The notes below the pieces were generated by a model. It saw nothing but the letters and a program-made list of their open reading frames with translations, had not been told where the DNA came from and made no database searches. Made by a program: the position numbers and the translations under genes. Below, one piece after another: positions 38,165 through 48,907 of a stretch of 64,000 nucleotides of DNA (its first letter is position 1; each line of letters opens with the position of its first letter). Origin of the DNA: Amycolatopsis thermophila (lineage in GTDB: Bacteria > Actinomycetota > Actinomycetes > Mycobacteriales > Pseudonocardiaceae); NCBI RefSeq assembly GCF_030814215.1, contig NZ_JAUSUT010000001.1, positions 3,968,001 through 4,032,000 of the forward strand, read 5' to 3'.

Positions 38165-39192
38165 GACACCCGCCGCCGCGACGAGCGCAGGATCCACGCG
38201 AAGAACGGCGCCCCGGTGAACGCGGTGACCACGCCCAGCGGCAGTTCGCCGGGCATGATCGTGCGGGCCAGCTGGTCGGCCAGCACCAGGAAGGCCGCGC
38301 CGCCGACCAGCGACAACGGGATCACCACGCGGTAGCTCGCCCCGGCGAGCATCCGCACGACGTGCGGGACCACGATCCCGACGAACCCGATCAGCCCGCT
38401 CACCGACACCGCCGCCGCGGTCGCCAGCGACGCCGCCGCGAGCACCACCAGCCGGATCCGGCCCGGCCGCAGGCCCAGTGACGCCGCCTCCGCGTCGCCG
38501 AGCGTGAGCACGTCCAGCAGCCGCGCGGACAGGCACAGCACCACCGCGGCGACCGCCACGTACGGCACCGCGATCGCCACCTCCCGCCAGCCGCTCACGT
38601 TCAGCCCGCCCAGCATCCACGTGTAGACCTGCCGGATCGTCTGCGTGTTCAGCTGCTGGGCGAACGTCTGGATCGCGGTGAGGAACGACGCCACCGCGAC
38701 CCCGGCGAGCAGCAGGGTGCTCGTGCCCCCGCCGCCGGCCGAGCGGCCGACCAGCCAGCTCAACCCCACCCCGCCGAGCGCCCCGGCGAAGGCGGCCGGC
38801 GGCAGCGGGCCGATGACCCAGCCGGTGACCGACGGTGCCAGCACGACCACGAGCGTGGCCGCCATGCCCGCACCCGCCGCCGCACCGAGCAGGTACGGGT
38901 CGGCGAGCGGGTTGCGGAACACACCCTGGAACGTCGCCCCGGACACCGCGAGCGCCGCGCCGACGATCGCCGCCAGCAGCACCCGGGGCACCCGCAGCTG
39001 CCACACGATCGCCGCCTCACGCGCGGACAGCGGCGACTGCCCGCCGGTGACCTGCGCCCACATCTCGGCGAGCACGCGCTGCCAGCCGAGGTCGCTCGCG
39101 CCGGCGAGGACCGCGGAGACCAGGACGGCCACGAGCGCCAGCAGCCCGACGATCAGGACCGGTGCCCGCAGCCGCGTCCGGGTGTCAGGCAC
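38161..39192 (-). CDS. btuC: Cobalamin ABC transporter permease (FecCD family)
   Basis: A 343-residue membrane protein with about ten helices. FecCD signatures are REAAIVWQLRVPRVLLAAIVG, ALAVSGATFQGVFRNPLADP, and FVGIVVPHVVRMLAG that contacts the ATPase. It forms the channel for the BtuF/BtuD partners. The GTG at 39192 overlaps the binding-protein gene by 8 bp. Confidence 0.92.
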   Translation of the reverse strand: MPDTRTRLRAPVLIVGLLALVAVLVSAVLAGASDLGWQRVLAEMWAQVTGGQSPLSAREAAIVWQLRVPRVLLAAIVGAALAVSGATFQGVFRNPLADPYLLGAAAGAGMAATLVVVLAPSVTGWVIGPLPPAAFAGALGGVGLSWLVGRSAGGGGTSTLLLAGVAVASFLTAIQTFAQQLNTQTIRQVYTWMLGGLNVSGWREVAIAVPYVAVAAVVLCLSARLLDVLTLGDAEAASLGLRPGRIRLVVLAAASLATAAAVSVSGLIGFVGIVVPHVVRMLAGASYRVVIPLSLVGGAAFLVLADQLARTIMPGELPLGVVTAFTGAPFFAWILRSSRRRVS

Positions 39193-40117
39193 CGGCGTCG
39201 GCGATCGTGTCGGCGACGGTCCGGACGAGATCCACGATGCGCGGGCTCCAGCGTGACGCGATGTCGTCGTCCAGCGCCACGACGTGGCCGCGCGCCACGG
39301 CGGTCAGGGTGTTCCAGCCGGGCCGGGCGGCCACGGTCTGCGCGTTCTGCCCGCAGCACTTGCTGTCCGCCAGGAAGATCAGGTCGGGGTTGGCCTGCAG
39401 GATGCGCTCGGCGGACAGCTGGGGGTAGCCGCCGGAGGCGGCCGGGTCACTGCCGTCGGCGATGTTGGTCAGACCGAACCGCGTGAGCACCTGGCCGACG
39501 AAGGTCGCCGACGTGACGCTGTAGTACGTCTGGTCCAGCTCCCAGTAGTAGGACAACGGCCGCGCCGGCTTCGGGGTGTCCGCGACGATCTTGTCGATGT
39601 CGTCCTTCGCCTGGCGCGCCAGGCTTTCCCCCTCGGCCTGGTGCCCGGTCGCCTTGCCCAGCGCGACGAACTGGGCGTAGGCGTCGTCGAGGGTCTTCGC
39701 GTCAGGCATCACCAGCGTCTTCGTGCCGGTCTTCGCGAGCGCGTCCGCCAGGCCGGTCGTGTCGGCGTAGACCACGACGAGGTCCGGCCGGTAGGCGGCG
39801 ATCGCCTCGGGGTCCGGGCTGAGGCCGGACAACTGGGTCTTCGGCGCCTGCCCGGGGTAGTCCGACGCCGAGTCGACGGCCACGACCTGCGGCCCGGCGC
39901 CCAGGGCGAACAGCGTTTCGGTCGCCGAGGGCGACAGCGACACGATCCGCTGTGGCTGACGGTCGAGCGTGACCGCGGGCGCACCGGGCGCGGACACGGT
40001 GACGGGGAAGGTGCCCCCGGTTTCGGGTGGGGCGGCGGAGTCGGTGTCGGACGGGCGCGTGGCGCACCCGGTCAGGACGAGCAGGACCGCCAGCAGCGGT
40101 GCGAAACGACGGAACAC
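39185..40117 (-). CDS. btuF: Cobalamin-binding lipoprotein of ABC importer
   Basis: A 310-residue periplasmic-type binding protein with a lipoprotein signal: basic MFRR, hydrophobic stretch and lipobox LTGC (Cys ~18). The two-lobed FecB/BtuF fold begins RIVSLSPSATETLFALGAG, with SDYPGQ and YRPDLVVVYADT. It should be lipidated by Lgt, whose gene is also in the window. It is first in btuF-btuC-btuD and lies downstream of a cobalamin riboswitch. Confidence 0.9.
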   Translation of the reverse strand: MFRRFAPLLAVLLVLTGCATRPSDTDSAAPPETGGTFPVTVSAPGAPAVTLDRQPQRIVSLSPSATETLFALGAGPQVVAVDSASDYPGQAPKTQLSGLSPDPEAIAAYRPDLVVVYADTTGLADALAKTGTKTLVMPDAKTLDDAYAQFVALGKATGHQAEGESLARQAKDDIDKIVADTPKPARPLSYYWELDQTYYSVTSATFVGQVLTRFGLTNIADGSDPAASGGYPQLSAERILQANPDLIFLADSKCCGQNAQTVAARPGWNTLTAVARGHVVALDDDIASRWSPRIVDLVRTVADTIADAGA

Positions 40118-40199
40118 AGGAAAACCTCGGGTTTCCGGCCGGCGTCACGGGGCCCCGTCCCGCACCCAGGCGTAACGGACGCCGCACCCCTGAGCCGGG

Positions 40200-40345
40200 G
40201 GCGAAAGGCGTCGGCGCGGCGGCAGGCGACCTGGCTCGACCGGGCGTGCACGCAGCGCACCCGAGTCATCACAGTTGCGGCACAGCACCGGGTTCCCACC
40301 GGTTTCGCGACCACCGCACCACTGGCCGGCAAGCCGCTGACCAGC
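40200..40345 (-). ncRNA. Cobalamin riboswitch
   Basis: On the minus strand the leader contains the conserved cobalamin elements in order: GGGAACCCGGTG (about 40296-40285), GCCGCAACTGTGA (about 40280-40268) and the B12-box-like GAGCCAGGTCGCCTGCC (about 40237-40221). The order and spacing match the aptamer core upstream of B12 transport genes. It starts about 230 bp before btuF, leaving 80 nt for a hairpin that can hide the ribosome site. It is expected to shut off btuFCD when B12 is plentiful. Edges are approximate. Confidence 0.85.
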
Positions 40346-40556
40346 GTGAGGAACGCTACCACCGGCGAATCTGGCCTTTCCCGGCAACGCTCACGTAATC
40401 TTGTCGGGATCACGCGGGGCACCGCCGCGCGTAGACTCGCCTGAGGCGCACCGAACGCAGCCCATCAAGAACGACGTCGTTCCTCGCAGCCAGATCGTTA
40501 CCGATCGGATGAGAAAATCCACACTCCGAGAGGGTGCCGTCATGTTTCCTGGGTGT

Positions 40557-40562
40557 TAAGGT
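40557..40562 (+). promoter_or_regulatory. Possible gltB -10
   Basis: TAAGGT lies 90 bp before the gltB ATG. A weak GTTAC-type half-site (40497-40501) that resembles part of a GlnR box lies upstream. Unlike the leaderless genes, gltB has an ordinary leader with AAGGAGG. Confidence 0.35.
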
Positions 40563-40651
40563 CGCGCTAATCCAAGGGCCATCGTCGTCCCTGCAGCAGT
40601 ACCGGGGGAACTTTCCGAACTGAGCACAGAGACGACGAAGGAGGTCCCCGC

Positions 40652-43600
40652 ATGATCTTCTCCGCCAACCCGGGTAAGCAGGGCCTGTACGACCCTGCCC
40701 AGGAGCAGGACTCCTGCGGTGTGGCGATGGTGGCCGACATCCAGGGCCGCCGCACGCACGCCATCGTCACGGACGGGCTGACGGCGCTGATCAACCTGGA
40801 CCACCGGGGCGCCGCGGGCGCCGAACCGACCTCCGGCGACGGTGCCGGGATCCTCGTGCAGCTCCCGGACCGGCTGCTCCGCGAGGAGGCCGGGTTCGAG
40901 CTGCCCGAACCGGACGCGCGGGGCCACCACCGCTACGCCGCCGGCATCGCGTTCCTGCCCGCCGAGGAGGAGGCGCGCGGCAAGGCCGTCGCGCTGATCG
41001 AGCGCCTCGCCGAGGAGGAGGACCTCGAGGTGCTGGGCTGGCGCGAGGTGCCGGTCGACGCCGACGGGGCGGGCATCGGCCCCACCGCCCGCTCGGTGAT
41101 GCCGCACTTCGCCATGCTGTTCGTCGCCGGACGGCCGGACGCCGAGGGCGCGCGCCCATCCGGGCTGGAGCTGGACCGCCTCACCTTCTGCCTGCGCAAG
41201 CGTGCGGAGAACGAGAGCGTGGTCGCCGAATGCGGCACGTACTTCCCGTCGCTGTCCTCGCGCACGCTGGTGTACAAGGGAATGCTCACGCCCGAGCAGC
41301 TCCCGGCGTTCTTCGCCGACCTGCGCGACCCCCGGCTGACCAGTGCGATCGCCCTGGTGCACAGCCGGTTCTCCACCAACACGTTCCCGTCGTGGCCGCT
41401 GGCGCACCCGTTCCGGTTCGTCGCGCACAACGGTGAGATCAACACGATCCGCGGCAACCGCAACCGCATGCGGGCCCGCGAGGCCCTGCTCGACTCCGGT
41501 GTCATCCCGGGCGACCTGACGCGCCTCTACCCGGTGTGCTCGCCGGACGCCTCGGACTCGGCCTCGTTCGACGAGGTCCTGGAGCTGCTGCACCTGGGCG
41601 GCCGCAGCCTGCCGCACGCGGTGCTGATGATGATCCCGGAGGCCTGGGAGAACCACGCCACCATGGACGCGCAGCGTCGCGCGTTCTACCAGTTCCACGC
41701 GAGCCTGATGGAGCCGTGGGACGGCCCGGCCTGCGTCACCTTCACCGACGGCACGCTCGTCGGCGCGGTTCTGGACCGCAACGGCCTGCGCCCGTGCCGC
41801 TGGTGGCGCACCGCCGACGACCGGATCGTGCTGGCCAGCGAGGCCGGCGTGCTGGACGTGCCGCCGGACCAGGTGGTCGCGAAGGGCCGGCTCAAGCCGG
41901 GCCGCATGTTCCTGGTGGACACCGAGGCCGGCCGCATCGTCGCCGACGACGAGGTCAAGGCCCAGCTGGCCGCGCAGCACCCGTACGAGGAGTGGCTGCA
42001 CGCCGGCCTGCTGCAGCTGGCCGACCTGGCCGACCGCGACCACGTCACGCAGAGCCACGACTCGGTGCTGCGCCGTCAGCTCGCCTTCGGCTACACCGAG
42101 GAGGAGCTGAAGATCCTGCTCGCGCCGATGGCCGAGAAGGGCGCCGAGCCGCTCGGGTCGATGGGCACCGACACCCCGCCCGCCGTGCTGTCCAAGCGTT
42201 CGCGTCAGCTCTACGACTACTTCAAGCAGGGCTTCGCGCAGGTGACCAACCCGCCGCTGGACGCGATCCGCGAGGAGCTCGTCACCTCGATGAGCCGGAT
42301 CATGGGCCCGGAGCGCAACCTGCTCGACCCGGGTCCGGCGTCCTGCCGGCACATCCAGCTGCCCTACCCGGTGATCGACAACGACGAGCTGGCCAAGCTC
42401 ATCCACATCAACGACGACGGCGACCTGCCCGGCTTCGCCTGCACCGTCCTGTCCGGACTGTTCGAAGTGGACGGCGGCGGCAAGGCGCTGGCGGAGGCGA
42501 TCGAGCGCGTGCGCCGTGAGGCGTCCGAGGCGATCGCGGCCGGCGCCCGCACGCTCGTGCTGTCCGACCGGGACTCCGACCACAAGATGGCGCCGATCCC
42601 GTCGCTGCTGCTGGTCTCCGCGGTGCACCACCACCTGGTGCGCACCAAGGAGCGGCTGCGCGTGGCGCTGGTCGTGGAGAGCGGCGACGCGCGCGAGGTG
42701 CACCACATCGCGCTGCTGCTCGGCTACGGCGCCGCGGCGGTGAACCCGTACCTGGCGTTCGAGACGATCGAGGACATGATCGCGCAGGGCGCGATCACCG
42801 GGATCGAGCCGCGCCAGGCCGTGCGCAACTACGTGAACGCGCTCGTCAAGGGCGTCCTGAAGATCATGTCCAAGATGGGCATCTCGACCGTCGGCGCCTA
42901 CACCGCGGCGCAGGTGTTCGAGTCCTTCGGGCTGTCGCAGGAACTGCTCGACGAGTACTTCACCGGCACGGTGTCCAAGCTCGGCGGCGTCGGTCTCGAC
43001 GTGCTGGCCGAGGAGGTCGCGGTCCGGCACCGCCGGGCCTACCCGGACAACCCGACCGACCGGGTGCACCGCCGCCTGGACTCCGGTGGCGAGTACGCCT
43101 ACCGCCGCGAGGGCGAGCTGCACCTGTTCACGCCGGAGACGGTGTTCCTGCTGCAGCACGCCAGCAAGACGCGTCGTGACGAGGTGTACCGCCGCTACAG
43201 CGAGGAGGTGCACCGCCTCAACCGCGAGGGCGGCGCGCTGCGCGGGCTGTTCAAGTTCCGCAACGAAGGCCGCGCACCGGTGCCCATCGAAGAAGTCGAG
43301 TCGATCGAGTCGATCTGCAAGCGGTTCAACACCGGCGCGATGTCCTACGGCTCGATCTCGGCGGAGGCGCACCAGACGCTGGCGATCGCGATGAACCGCA
43401 TCGGCGGGCGCTCCAACACCGGTGAGGGCGGGGAGGACCCGGAGCGCCTCTACGACCCGGAGCGCCGCAGCGCGATCAAGCAGGTCGCCAGCGGCCGCTT
43501 CGGCGTGACGAGCGAGTACCTGGTCAACGCCGACGACATCCAGATCAAGATGGCGCAGGGCGCCAAGCCGGGCGAAGGCGGTCAGCTGCCGCCGAACAAG

Positions 43601-45226
43601 GTGTACCCGTGGATCGCCCGCACCCGGCACTCGACGCCCGGCGTCGGACTGATCTCGCCGCCGCCGCACCACGACATCTACTCGATCGAGGACCTGGCGC
43701 AGCTGATCCACGACCTGAAGAACGCCAACGAGCAGGCCCGCGTGCACGTCAAGCTGGTCAGCTCGCTGGGCGTCGGCACGGTCGCGGCCGGGGTGTCCAA
43801 AGCCCACGCGGACGTCGTGCTGATCTCCGGTCACGACGGCGGCACCGGCGCCTCGCCGTTGAACTCGCTCAAGCACGCGGGCACGCCGTGGGAGATCGGC
43901 CTGGCCGAGACCCAGCAGACCCTCATGCTGAACGGGCTGCGCGACCGCATCACGGTGCAGGTCGACGGCGCGATGAAGACCGGCCGCGACGTCGTGGTCG
44001 CCGCGTTGCTCGGGGCCGAGGAGTACGGCTTCGCCACCGCGCCGCTGGTCGTGGCCGGCTGCATCATGATGCGCGTCTGCCACCTCGACACCTGCCCCGT
44101 CGGTGTCGCGACGCAGAGCCCGGAGCTGCGCAAGCGGTACACCGGGCAGGCCGAGCACGTGGTGAACTACTTCCGGTTCGTCGCGCAGGAGGTCCGCGAG
44201 CTGCTGGCCGAGCTCGGTTTCCGCACGCTCGACGAGGCGATCGGCCGGGCCGACGTGCTGGACACCGACGACGCCATCGAGCACTGGAAGGCCGCCGGGC
44301 TGGACCTCGAGCCGATCTTCGAGATGCCCACCGACACCCCCTACGGCGGTGCGCGGCGCAAGATCCGCGAGCAGGACCACGGTCTGGAGCACGCCCTGGA
44401 CCGCACGCTCATCCAGCTGTCCGAGGCGGCGCTGGAGGACGCGCACCCGGTGCGCCTGGAACTGCCGGTGCGCAACGTGAACCGCACCGTGGGCACGCTG
44501 CTGGGGTCGGAGATCACCCGCCGCTACGGCGGTGAGGGCCTGCCCGACGGCACCATCCACATCCGGCTCGTCGGGTCGGCGGGCCAGTCGCTGGGCGCGT
44601 TCCTGCCCCGCGGCGTCACGCTGGAGATGGTCGGCGACGCCAACGACTACGTCGGCAAGGGCCTGTCCGGCGGCCGGATCATCGTGCGCCCGCACCCGGA
44701 CGCGACGTTCGCCGCCGAACGTCAGGTCATCGCGGGCAACACGCTCGCCTACGGCGCCACCGCGGGGGAGATGTTCCTGCGCGGGCAGGTCGGCGAGCGG
44801 TTCTGCGTACGCAACTCGGGCGCCACCGTCGTCGCCGAAGGGGTGGGCGACCACGCCTTCGAATACATGACCGGTGGCCGGGCCGTGGTGCTCGGGCCGA
44901 CCGGGCGCAACCTCGCCGCGGGCATGTCCGGCGGCATCGGCTACGTCCTCGACCTCGACCGGGGCAGTGTCAACCCCGAGATGGTCGAGCTGCTCCCACT
45001 GGAGCCCGAGGATCTGAACTGGTTGAAGGACATCGTGACCCGTCACCACGAACTCACCCGCTCGACGGTCGCCGCGTCGCTGCTCGGTGACTGGCCCCGC
45101 CGGTCGGCGAGCTTCACCAAGGTCATGCCGCGCGACTACAAGCGCGTGCTGGAGGCGACGAAGGCCGCCAAGGCCGCGGGCCGGGACGTCGACGAGGCGA
45201 TCATGGAGGTGGCGTCTCGTGGCTGA
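40652..45226 (+). CDS. gltB: Glutamate synthase large subunit
   Basis: A 1524-residue NADPH-GOGAT alpha subunit that makes glutamate from glutamine and 2-oxoglutarate. A 21-residue propeptide precedes the catalytic Cys22 (DSCGVAMV), which becomes N-terminal. Then come the amidotransferase domain ([19 protein letters not shown]), central domain, the FMN barrel ([13 protein letters not shown], then [17 protein letters not shown] and [19 protein letters not shown]), the 3Fe-4S Cys motif [15 protein letters not shown], and the C-terminal beta helix (GGRIIVRPH, then [10 protein letters not shown]). The length is standard. It is preceded by AAGGAGG and overlaps gltD by 8 bp. Confidence 0.97.
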   Translation: MIFSANPGKQGLYDPAQEQDSCGVAMVADIQGRRTHAIVTDGLTALINLDHRGAAGAEPTSGDGAGILVQLPDRLLREEAGFELPEPDARGHHRYAAGIAFLPAEEEARGKAVALIERLAEEEDLEVLGWREVPVDADGAGIGPTARSVMPHFAMLFVAGRPDAEGARPSGLELDRLTFCLRKRAENESVVAECGTYFPSLSSRTLVYKGMLTPEQLPAFFADLRDPRLTSAIALVHSRFSTNTFPSWPLAHPFRFVAHNGEINTIRGNRNRMRAREALLDSGVIPGDLTRLYPVCSPDASDSASFDEVLELLHLGGRSLPHAVLMMIPEAWENHATMDAQRRAFYQFHASLMEPWDGPACVTFTDGTLVGAVLDRNGLRPCRWWRTADDRIVLASEAGVLDVPPDQVVAKGRLKPGRMFLVDTEAGRIVADDEVKAQLAAQHPYEEWLHAGLLQLADLADRDHVTQSHDSVLRRQLAFGYTEEELKILLAPMAEKGAEPLGSMGTDTPPAVLSKRSRQLYDYFKQGFAQVTNPPLDAIREELVTSMSRIMGPERNLLDPGPASCRHIQLPYPVIDNDELAKLIHINDDGDLPGFACTVLSGLFEVDGGGKALAEAIERVRREASEAIAAGARTLVLSDRDSDHKMAPIPSLLLVSAVHHHLVRTKERLRVALVVESGDAREVHHIALLLGYGAAAVNPYLAFETIEDMIAQGAITGIEPRQAVRNYVNALVKGVLKIMSKMGISTVGAYTAAQVFESFGLSQELLDEYFTGTVSKLGGVGLDVLAEEVAVRHRRAYPDNPTDRVHRRLDSGGEYAYRREGELHLFTPETVFLLQHASKTRRDEVYRRYSEEVHRLNREGGALRGLFKFRNEGRAPVPIEEVESIESICKRFNTGAMSYGSISAEAHQTLAIAMNRIGGRSNTGEGGEDPERLYDPERRSAIKQVASGRFGVTSEYLVNADDIQIKMAQGAKPGEGGQLPPNKVYPWIARTRHSTPGVGLISPPPHHDIYSIEDLAQLIHDLKNANEQARVHVKLVSSLGVGTVAAGVSKAHADVVLISGHDGGTGASPLNSLKHAGTPWEIGLAETQQTLMLNGLRDRITVQVDGAMKTGRDVVVAALLGAEEYGFATAPLVVAGCIMMRVCHLDTCPVGVATQSPELRKRYTGQAEHVVNYFRFVAQEVRELLAELGFRTLDEAIGRADVLDTDDAIEHWKAAGLDLEPIFEMPTDTPYGGARRKIREQDHGLEHALDRTLIQLSEAALEDAHPVRLELPVRNVNRTVGTLLGSEITRRYGGEGLPDGTIHIRLVGSAGQSLGAFLPRGVTLEMVGDANDYVGKGLSGGRIIVRPHPDATFAAERQVIAGNTLAYGATAGEMFLRGQVGERFCVRNSGATVVAEGVGDHAFEYMTGGRAVVLGPTGRNLAAGMSGGIGYVLDLDRGSVNPEMVELLPLEPEDLNWLKDIVTRHHELTRSTVAASLLGDWPRRSASFTKVMPRDYKRVLEATKAAKAAGRDVDEAIMEVASRG

Positions 45227-46727
45227 CCCCAAGGGCTTCCTGAAGTACGAGCGGGTCGAGCCGCGCAAGCGCCCGTTGCAGGACCGGGCCGGGGACTGGC
45301 GCGAGGTCTACGCCGACCTCGAGCCGGCCGAGCGCGACCAGCAGGTGCGCACCCAGGCCACGCGCTGCATGGACTGCGGCATCCCGTTCTGCCACTCGTC
45401 GAGCTCGGGCTGCCCGCTGGGCAACCTGATCCCGGAGTGGAACGACCTGGTGCGCCGCGGCGACTGGGCCGCCGCCAGCGACCGGCTGCACGCGACCAAC
45501 AACTTCCCGGAGTTCACCGGCAAGCTGTGCCCGGCGCCGTGCGAGGCCGGCTGCACGCTGTCCATCTCGCCGCTGTCCGGTGGGCCGGTCGCGATCAAGC
45601 GCGTCGAGGCCACGATCGCGGAGAAGGCGTGGGAACTGGGCCTGGCCCAGCCGCAGGTCGCCGAGGTGGCCAGCGGTCAGCGCGTCGCCGTGGTCGGGTC
45701 CGGCCCGGCCGGGCTCGCCGCCGCCCAGCAGCTCACCCGCGCGGGGCACGACGTGACCATCTTCGAGCGGGACGACCGGCTCGGCGGGCTGCTGCGCTAC
45801 GGCATCCCCGAGTTCAAGATGGAGAAGAAGCACCTCGACAAGCGGCTGGCGCAGCTGAAGAAGGAAGGCACGCAGTTCGTCACCGGCTGCGAGGTCGGCG
45901 TCGACATCACCGTCGAGGAGCTGCGGTCGCGCTACGACGCGGTCGTGCTCGCGGTGGGCGCGCTGCGCGGCCGGGACGACACCACCACGCCCGGCCGGGA
46001 TCTCGCGGGCATCCACCTGGCGATGGAGCACCTGGTGCCGGCCAACAAGCAGTGCGAGGGCGACGGGCCGTCGCCCATCCACGCGGCCGGCAAGCACGTC
46101 GTGATCATCGGCGGCGGGGACACCGGCGCCGACTCCTACGGCACCGCGGTCCGCCAGGGCGCGGCCTCGGTCACCCAGCTGGACCAGTACCCGATGCCGC
46201 CGACCACGCGGGACGACGAGCGCTCGCCGTGGCCGACGTGGCCGTACGTGCTGCGCACCTACCCGGCGCACGAAGAGGGCGGCGAGCGGAAGTTCGGTGT
46301 CGCGGTGCGGCGGTTCGTGGGCGACGAGACCGGGCACGTGCGCGCGATCGAGCTGCAGCGGGTCAAGGTCAGCAAGGACCCGGAGACCGGGCGCCGCGAG
46401 GTCGTGCCGGTTTCGGGCGAGGTCGAGGAGATCCCGGCCGACCTGGTGCTGTTCGCGATCGGTTTCGAGGGCGTGGAGCACATGCGGCTGCTCGACGACC
46501 TGGGCATCTCGCTGACCAGGCGCGGCACCATCTCGTGCGGTCCGGACTGGCAGACCGAGGCGCCGGGTGTCTTCGTCTGCGGCGACGCCCACCGTGGCGC
46601 GTCGCTGGTGGTGTGGGCGATCGCGGAGGGCCGCTCGGTGGCCAACGCGGTCGACGCCTACCTGACCGGCGCGTCCGACCTGCCGGCGCCGGTGCACCCG
46701 ACCGCGCTGCCGCTCGCGGTCGTCTAG
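45219..46727 (+). CDS. gltD: Glutamate synthase small subunit
   Basis: A 502-residue FAD/NADPH subunit that feeds electrons to GltB. The N-terminal 4Fe-4S motifs are [20 protein letters not shown] and [11 protein letters not shown]. It has two dinucleotide folds: [15 protein letters not shown] for FAD and [11 protein letters not shown] for NADPH; the C-terminal FAD contact is [19 protein letters not shown]. The GTG at 45219 overlaps the gltB end by 8 bp. A strong terminator follows at 46740. Confidence 0.97.
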   Translation: MADPKGFLKYERVEPRKRPLQDRAGDWREVYADLEPAERDQQVRTQATRCMDCGIPFCHSSSSGCPLGNLIPEWNDLVRRGDWAAASDRLHATNNFPEFTGKLCPAPCEAGCTLSISPLSGGPVAIKRVEATIAEKAWELGLAQPQVAEVASGQRVAVVGSGPAGLAAAQQLTRAGHDVTIFERDDRLGGLLRYGIPEFKMEKKHLDKRLAQLKKEGTQFVTGCEVGVDITVEELRSRYDAVVLAVGALRGRDDTTTPGRDLAGIHLAMEHLVPANKQCEGDGPSPIHAAGKHVVIIGGGDTGADSYGTAVRQGAASVTQLDQYPMPPTTRDDERSPWPTWPYVLRTYPAHEEGGERKFGVAVRRFVGDETGHVRAIELQRVKVSKDPETGRREVVPVSGEVEEIPADLVLFAIGFEGVEHMRLLDDLGISLTRRGTISCGPDWQTEAPGVFVCGDAHRGASLVVWAIAEGRSVANAVDAYLTGASDLPAPVHPTALPLAVV

Positions 46728-46739
46728 TTCGCTGCCCCT

Positions 46740-46774
46740 CGGCCGTTCGGGCTCACCCAGGGCCCGAACGGCCG
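46740..46774. terminator. Terminator after gltD
   Basis: A perfect 13-bp stem, CGGCCGTTCGGGC (46740-46752) with GCCCGAACGGCCG (46762-46774), and a 9-nt loop, followed by ATTGTT. It lies 13 bp after the gltBD operon and ends it before the protease gene. Confidence 0.85.
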
Positions 46775-46837
46775 ATTGTTCACCCCGTCGTGGCCGCTTA
46801 GCTTTCCCGTAGCGACGACGACGAACGGGTGGGCGGC

Positions 46838-47776
46838 ATGAAGCGAACAGGTCTCCGGGCAGCAATCCTCGCGGCGGTCGCCGCACTCGCGACAGCCGTG
46901 CTGTCCACTCCGGCCACCGCGGCCCACGCGGCGTCGGGCCCGGCCGTGCACCCGCTCGGCGGCGGCGCGGCCGAGTACTGGACCCCGGAGAAGATGCGCT
47001 CCGCCAGGCCGCTGGACGGTCTGATGGCCGACGCGAAGAACCTCGCCGCCGACGTCACGGCCGGTGTGCCGCGGCTGCTCCCGTCGCGGACGTCGAAGGT
47101 GAGCACCGGTGCCCCGTGGACCGGTGGCGGTGCCGTCACCCACACCGCGGGCCGGGTCTTCTTCACCTTCAACGGTTCGCCGGCCTCGTGCAGCGGCGAC
47201 GCGGTCACCAGCGCCAACCGCAGCGTCGTGATCACCGCCGGGCACTGCGTGAAGTACCAGGGCAGCTGGCACACCAACTGGGTCTTCGTGCCGGGCTACG
47301 ACAACGGCAGCGCGCCCTACGGTGAATGGGCCGCGACCGCCACGCTCACCACGCCGCAGTGGCAGGCGAGCGAGGACCTCAACTACGACGTCGGCGCCGC
47401 GGTGGTGGCCCCGCTCAACGGCCAGTACCTCACCGACGTGGTGGGTTCCCAGGGCATCGCCTTCAACCAGGCGCGGGGACGGGCGATGTACAGCTTCGGC
47501 TACCCGGCCGAGCCGCCCTACGACGGCCGCAAGCTGACCTACTGCGCCGGCAGCACCTTCAACGACACGTTCGGCAGCAACGACCTCGGCATGCGCTGCG
47601 ACATGACCGGCGGTTCCAGCGGCGGGCCGTGGTTGCTGAACTTCAACACCGCGACCGGCGCCGGCGTGCAGAACTCGGTCAACAGCTTCGGCTACACGTT
47701 CCTGCCCGGCGTGATGTTCGGACCGTACTTCGGCTCCGACGCCGAGGCGCTGTACGACACCGCGCAGGCCCGCTGA
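46838..47776 (+). CDS. Secreted trypsin-like serine protease
   Basis: A 312-residue exported protein. The signal peptide is KRTGLRAAILAAVAALATAV with cleavage likely after an Ala-rich AxA (ATAAHA). A ~70-residue propeptide-like linker precedes the chymotrypsin fold with catalytic His in VITAGHC, Asp in LNYDVGAAVV and Ser in TGGSSGGPWL. Cys pairs (SCSGD/GHC and YCAGS/RCDM) would form the usual disulfides. GTG 46829 is an alternative start. The family is common among actinomycetes as extracellular proteases. Confidence 0.88.
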   Translation: MKRTGLRAAILAAVAALATAVLSTPATAAHAASGPAVHPLGGGAAEYWTPEKMRSARPLDGLMADAKNLAADVTAGVPRLLPSRTSKVSTGAPWTGGGAVTHTAGRVFFTFNGSPASCSGDAVTSANRSVVITAGHCVKYQGSWHTNWVFVPGYDNGSAPYGEWAATATLTTPQWQASEDLNYDVGAAVVAPLNGQYLTDVVGSQGIAFNQARGRAMYSFGYPAEPPYDGRKLTYCAGSTFNDTFGSNDLGMRCDMTGGSSGGPWLLNFNTATGAGVQNSVNSFGYTFLPGVMFGPYFGSDAEALYDTAQAR

Positions 47777-47780
47777 CCCG

Positions 47781-48800
47781 TCACCGGCGCGGCAGTACGG
47801 CGAGGTCGCCGTACTGCCCGCCGCGCACCCGGTCCGGCGCGAACAGCCCGGCCAGTTCGGCGAGGTCGTCCGCGCTGAGCGGCACCCCGGTGGCGGCGAC
47901 GTTCTCCCGCACGTACTTCGCCCGCTTGGTGCCCGGGATCGGGGCGATGTCGTGCGGCTGGGCGAGCAGCCACGCCAGCGCGACCTGGCCGGGTGTGTGC
48001 CCGCGGGCTTCGCTGAACTCCTTGAGCGCCTCGACCAGGCGGAGGTTCTCGGCGAAGTTCTCGGCGCGGAACTTCGGCAGGGTGGCCCGGAAGTCGTCGG
48101 CCGGGAAGGATGTGCCGGCCGAGAAGGTGCCGGCGAGTGCGGCCCGGCCGAGCGGGCTGAAGGGCACGACGGTGATGCCCAGCTCCCGGCACGCGGGCAG
48201 CACTTCCCGCTCGATCCCCCGCTCCCACAGCGAGTATTCACTCTGCAGCGCCGAAATCGGGGCAACGGCCGACGCCCGCCGCAGGATGTCCGCACCGACG
48301 TTGCTGAGGCCGAGCACGCGCACCTTGCCGGCCTCGACGAGTTCCGCCATCGCCCCGACGGTCTCCTCGACCGGCACCCGCTCGTCCAGCCGGTGGGCGT
48401 AGTACACGTCGATGTGGTCGATGCCCAGGCGTCGCAGGCTGGCGTCGCACGCCTGCTTCACGTACTCCGGGCGCCCGTCGATCTCGATGCCGTTCCCGGT
48501 GGGGCGGGCACCGAACTTGGTGCCGATCACCACCTCGTCCCGGCGGTCCCGCACGGCCCGGCCGAGCAGCCGCTCGTTGTGCCCGAACCCGCGCTGTTCC
48601 TGACCGGTCGCCGCGCCCGCCGCCCCGTAGACGTCCGAGGTGTCGAAGAAGTCGACACCGGCATCGAGGGCCGCGTGGATGGTCGCGACCGACTCGTCCT
48701 CGTCGGCCGGGCCGTAGAACTGGGACATGCCCATGCAGCCCAGCCCGATCGGCCGGATGCGGATGTCGCTGTGTCCCAGCGTGATTCGTGCCGTGCCCAT
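47781..48800 (-). CDS. Aldo/keto reductase
   Basis: A 339-residue NADPH-dependent AKR. It has the barrel start [17 protein letters not shown], catalytic Asp and Tyr in [10 protein letters not shown], Lys in VVIGTKFGA and His in [10 protein letters not shown], then [12 protein letters not shown] and a C-terminal [13 protein letters not shown] cofactor loop. The substrate is unknown. It is divergent from a TetR gene with three shared operators, so its expression is probably induced by an aldehyde or drug-like ligand. Confidence 0.9.
   Translation of the reverse strand: MGTARITLGHSDIRIRPIGLGCMGMSQFYGPADEDESVATIHAALDAGVDFFDTSDVYGAAGAATGQEQRGFGHNERLLGRAVRDRRDEVVIGTKFGARPTGNGIEIDGRPEYVKQACDASLRRLGIDHIDVYYAHRLDERVPVEETVGAMAELVEAGKVRVLGLSNVGADILRRASAVAPISALQSEYSLWERGIEREVLPACRELGITVVPFSPLGRAALAGTFSAGTSFPADDFRATLPKFRAENFAENLRLVEALKEFSEARGHTPGQVALAWLLAQPHDIAPIPGTKRAKYVRENVAATGVPLSADDLAELAGLFAPDRVRGGQYGDLAVLPRR
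47791..47818. terminator. Bidirectional hairpin inside the 3' end of the aldo/keto reductase gene
   Basis: GGCAGTACGGCG and CGCCGTACTGCC form a perfect 12-bp stem with a 4-nt loop. It lies within the last codons of the reductase gene and 15 bp after the protease stop, so it could terminate the protease transcript. No U-tract is present. Confidence 0.6.
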
Positions 48801-48825
48801 GTCGCCCTTCCCAGCCGCGAATTAA

Positions 48826-48892
48826 CAGTCCGGTGGACCGCTAACTTCGACAATAGCAGTCCGGTGGACCCATGACCAAGACCGGTGGACCG
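48826..48892. promoter_or_regulatory. Three operators between aldo/keto reductase and tetR
   Basis: CAGTCCGGTGGACCG (48826-48840), CAGTCCGGTGGACC (48857-48870) and GACCGGTGGACCG (48880-48892) share the dyad GTCCGGTGGAC or a close form. Their placement between divergent genes fits binding by the TetR protein encoded at 48908. Confidence 0.75.
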
Positions 48893-48907
48893 TTAGGATG
48901 CGACGCC

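Noticed and set aside
37388-40117. Siderophore rather than B12 importer
   Set aside because: The protein families alone allow it, but the cobalamin riboswitch directly upstream makes B12 uptake more likely.
40556-45268. Very long open frame on the minus strand opposite gltB
   Set aside because: It is antisense to a complete, motif-rich gltB. Long mirror frames are expected in high-GC coding DNA, and its product is Arg/His/Val-rich with no domain.
48872-48907. Upstream start for the TetR gene
   Set aside because: It would place the third operator inside the gene and adds residues without similarity.
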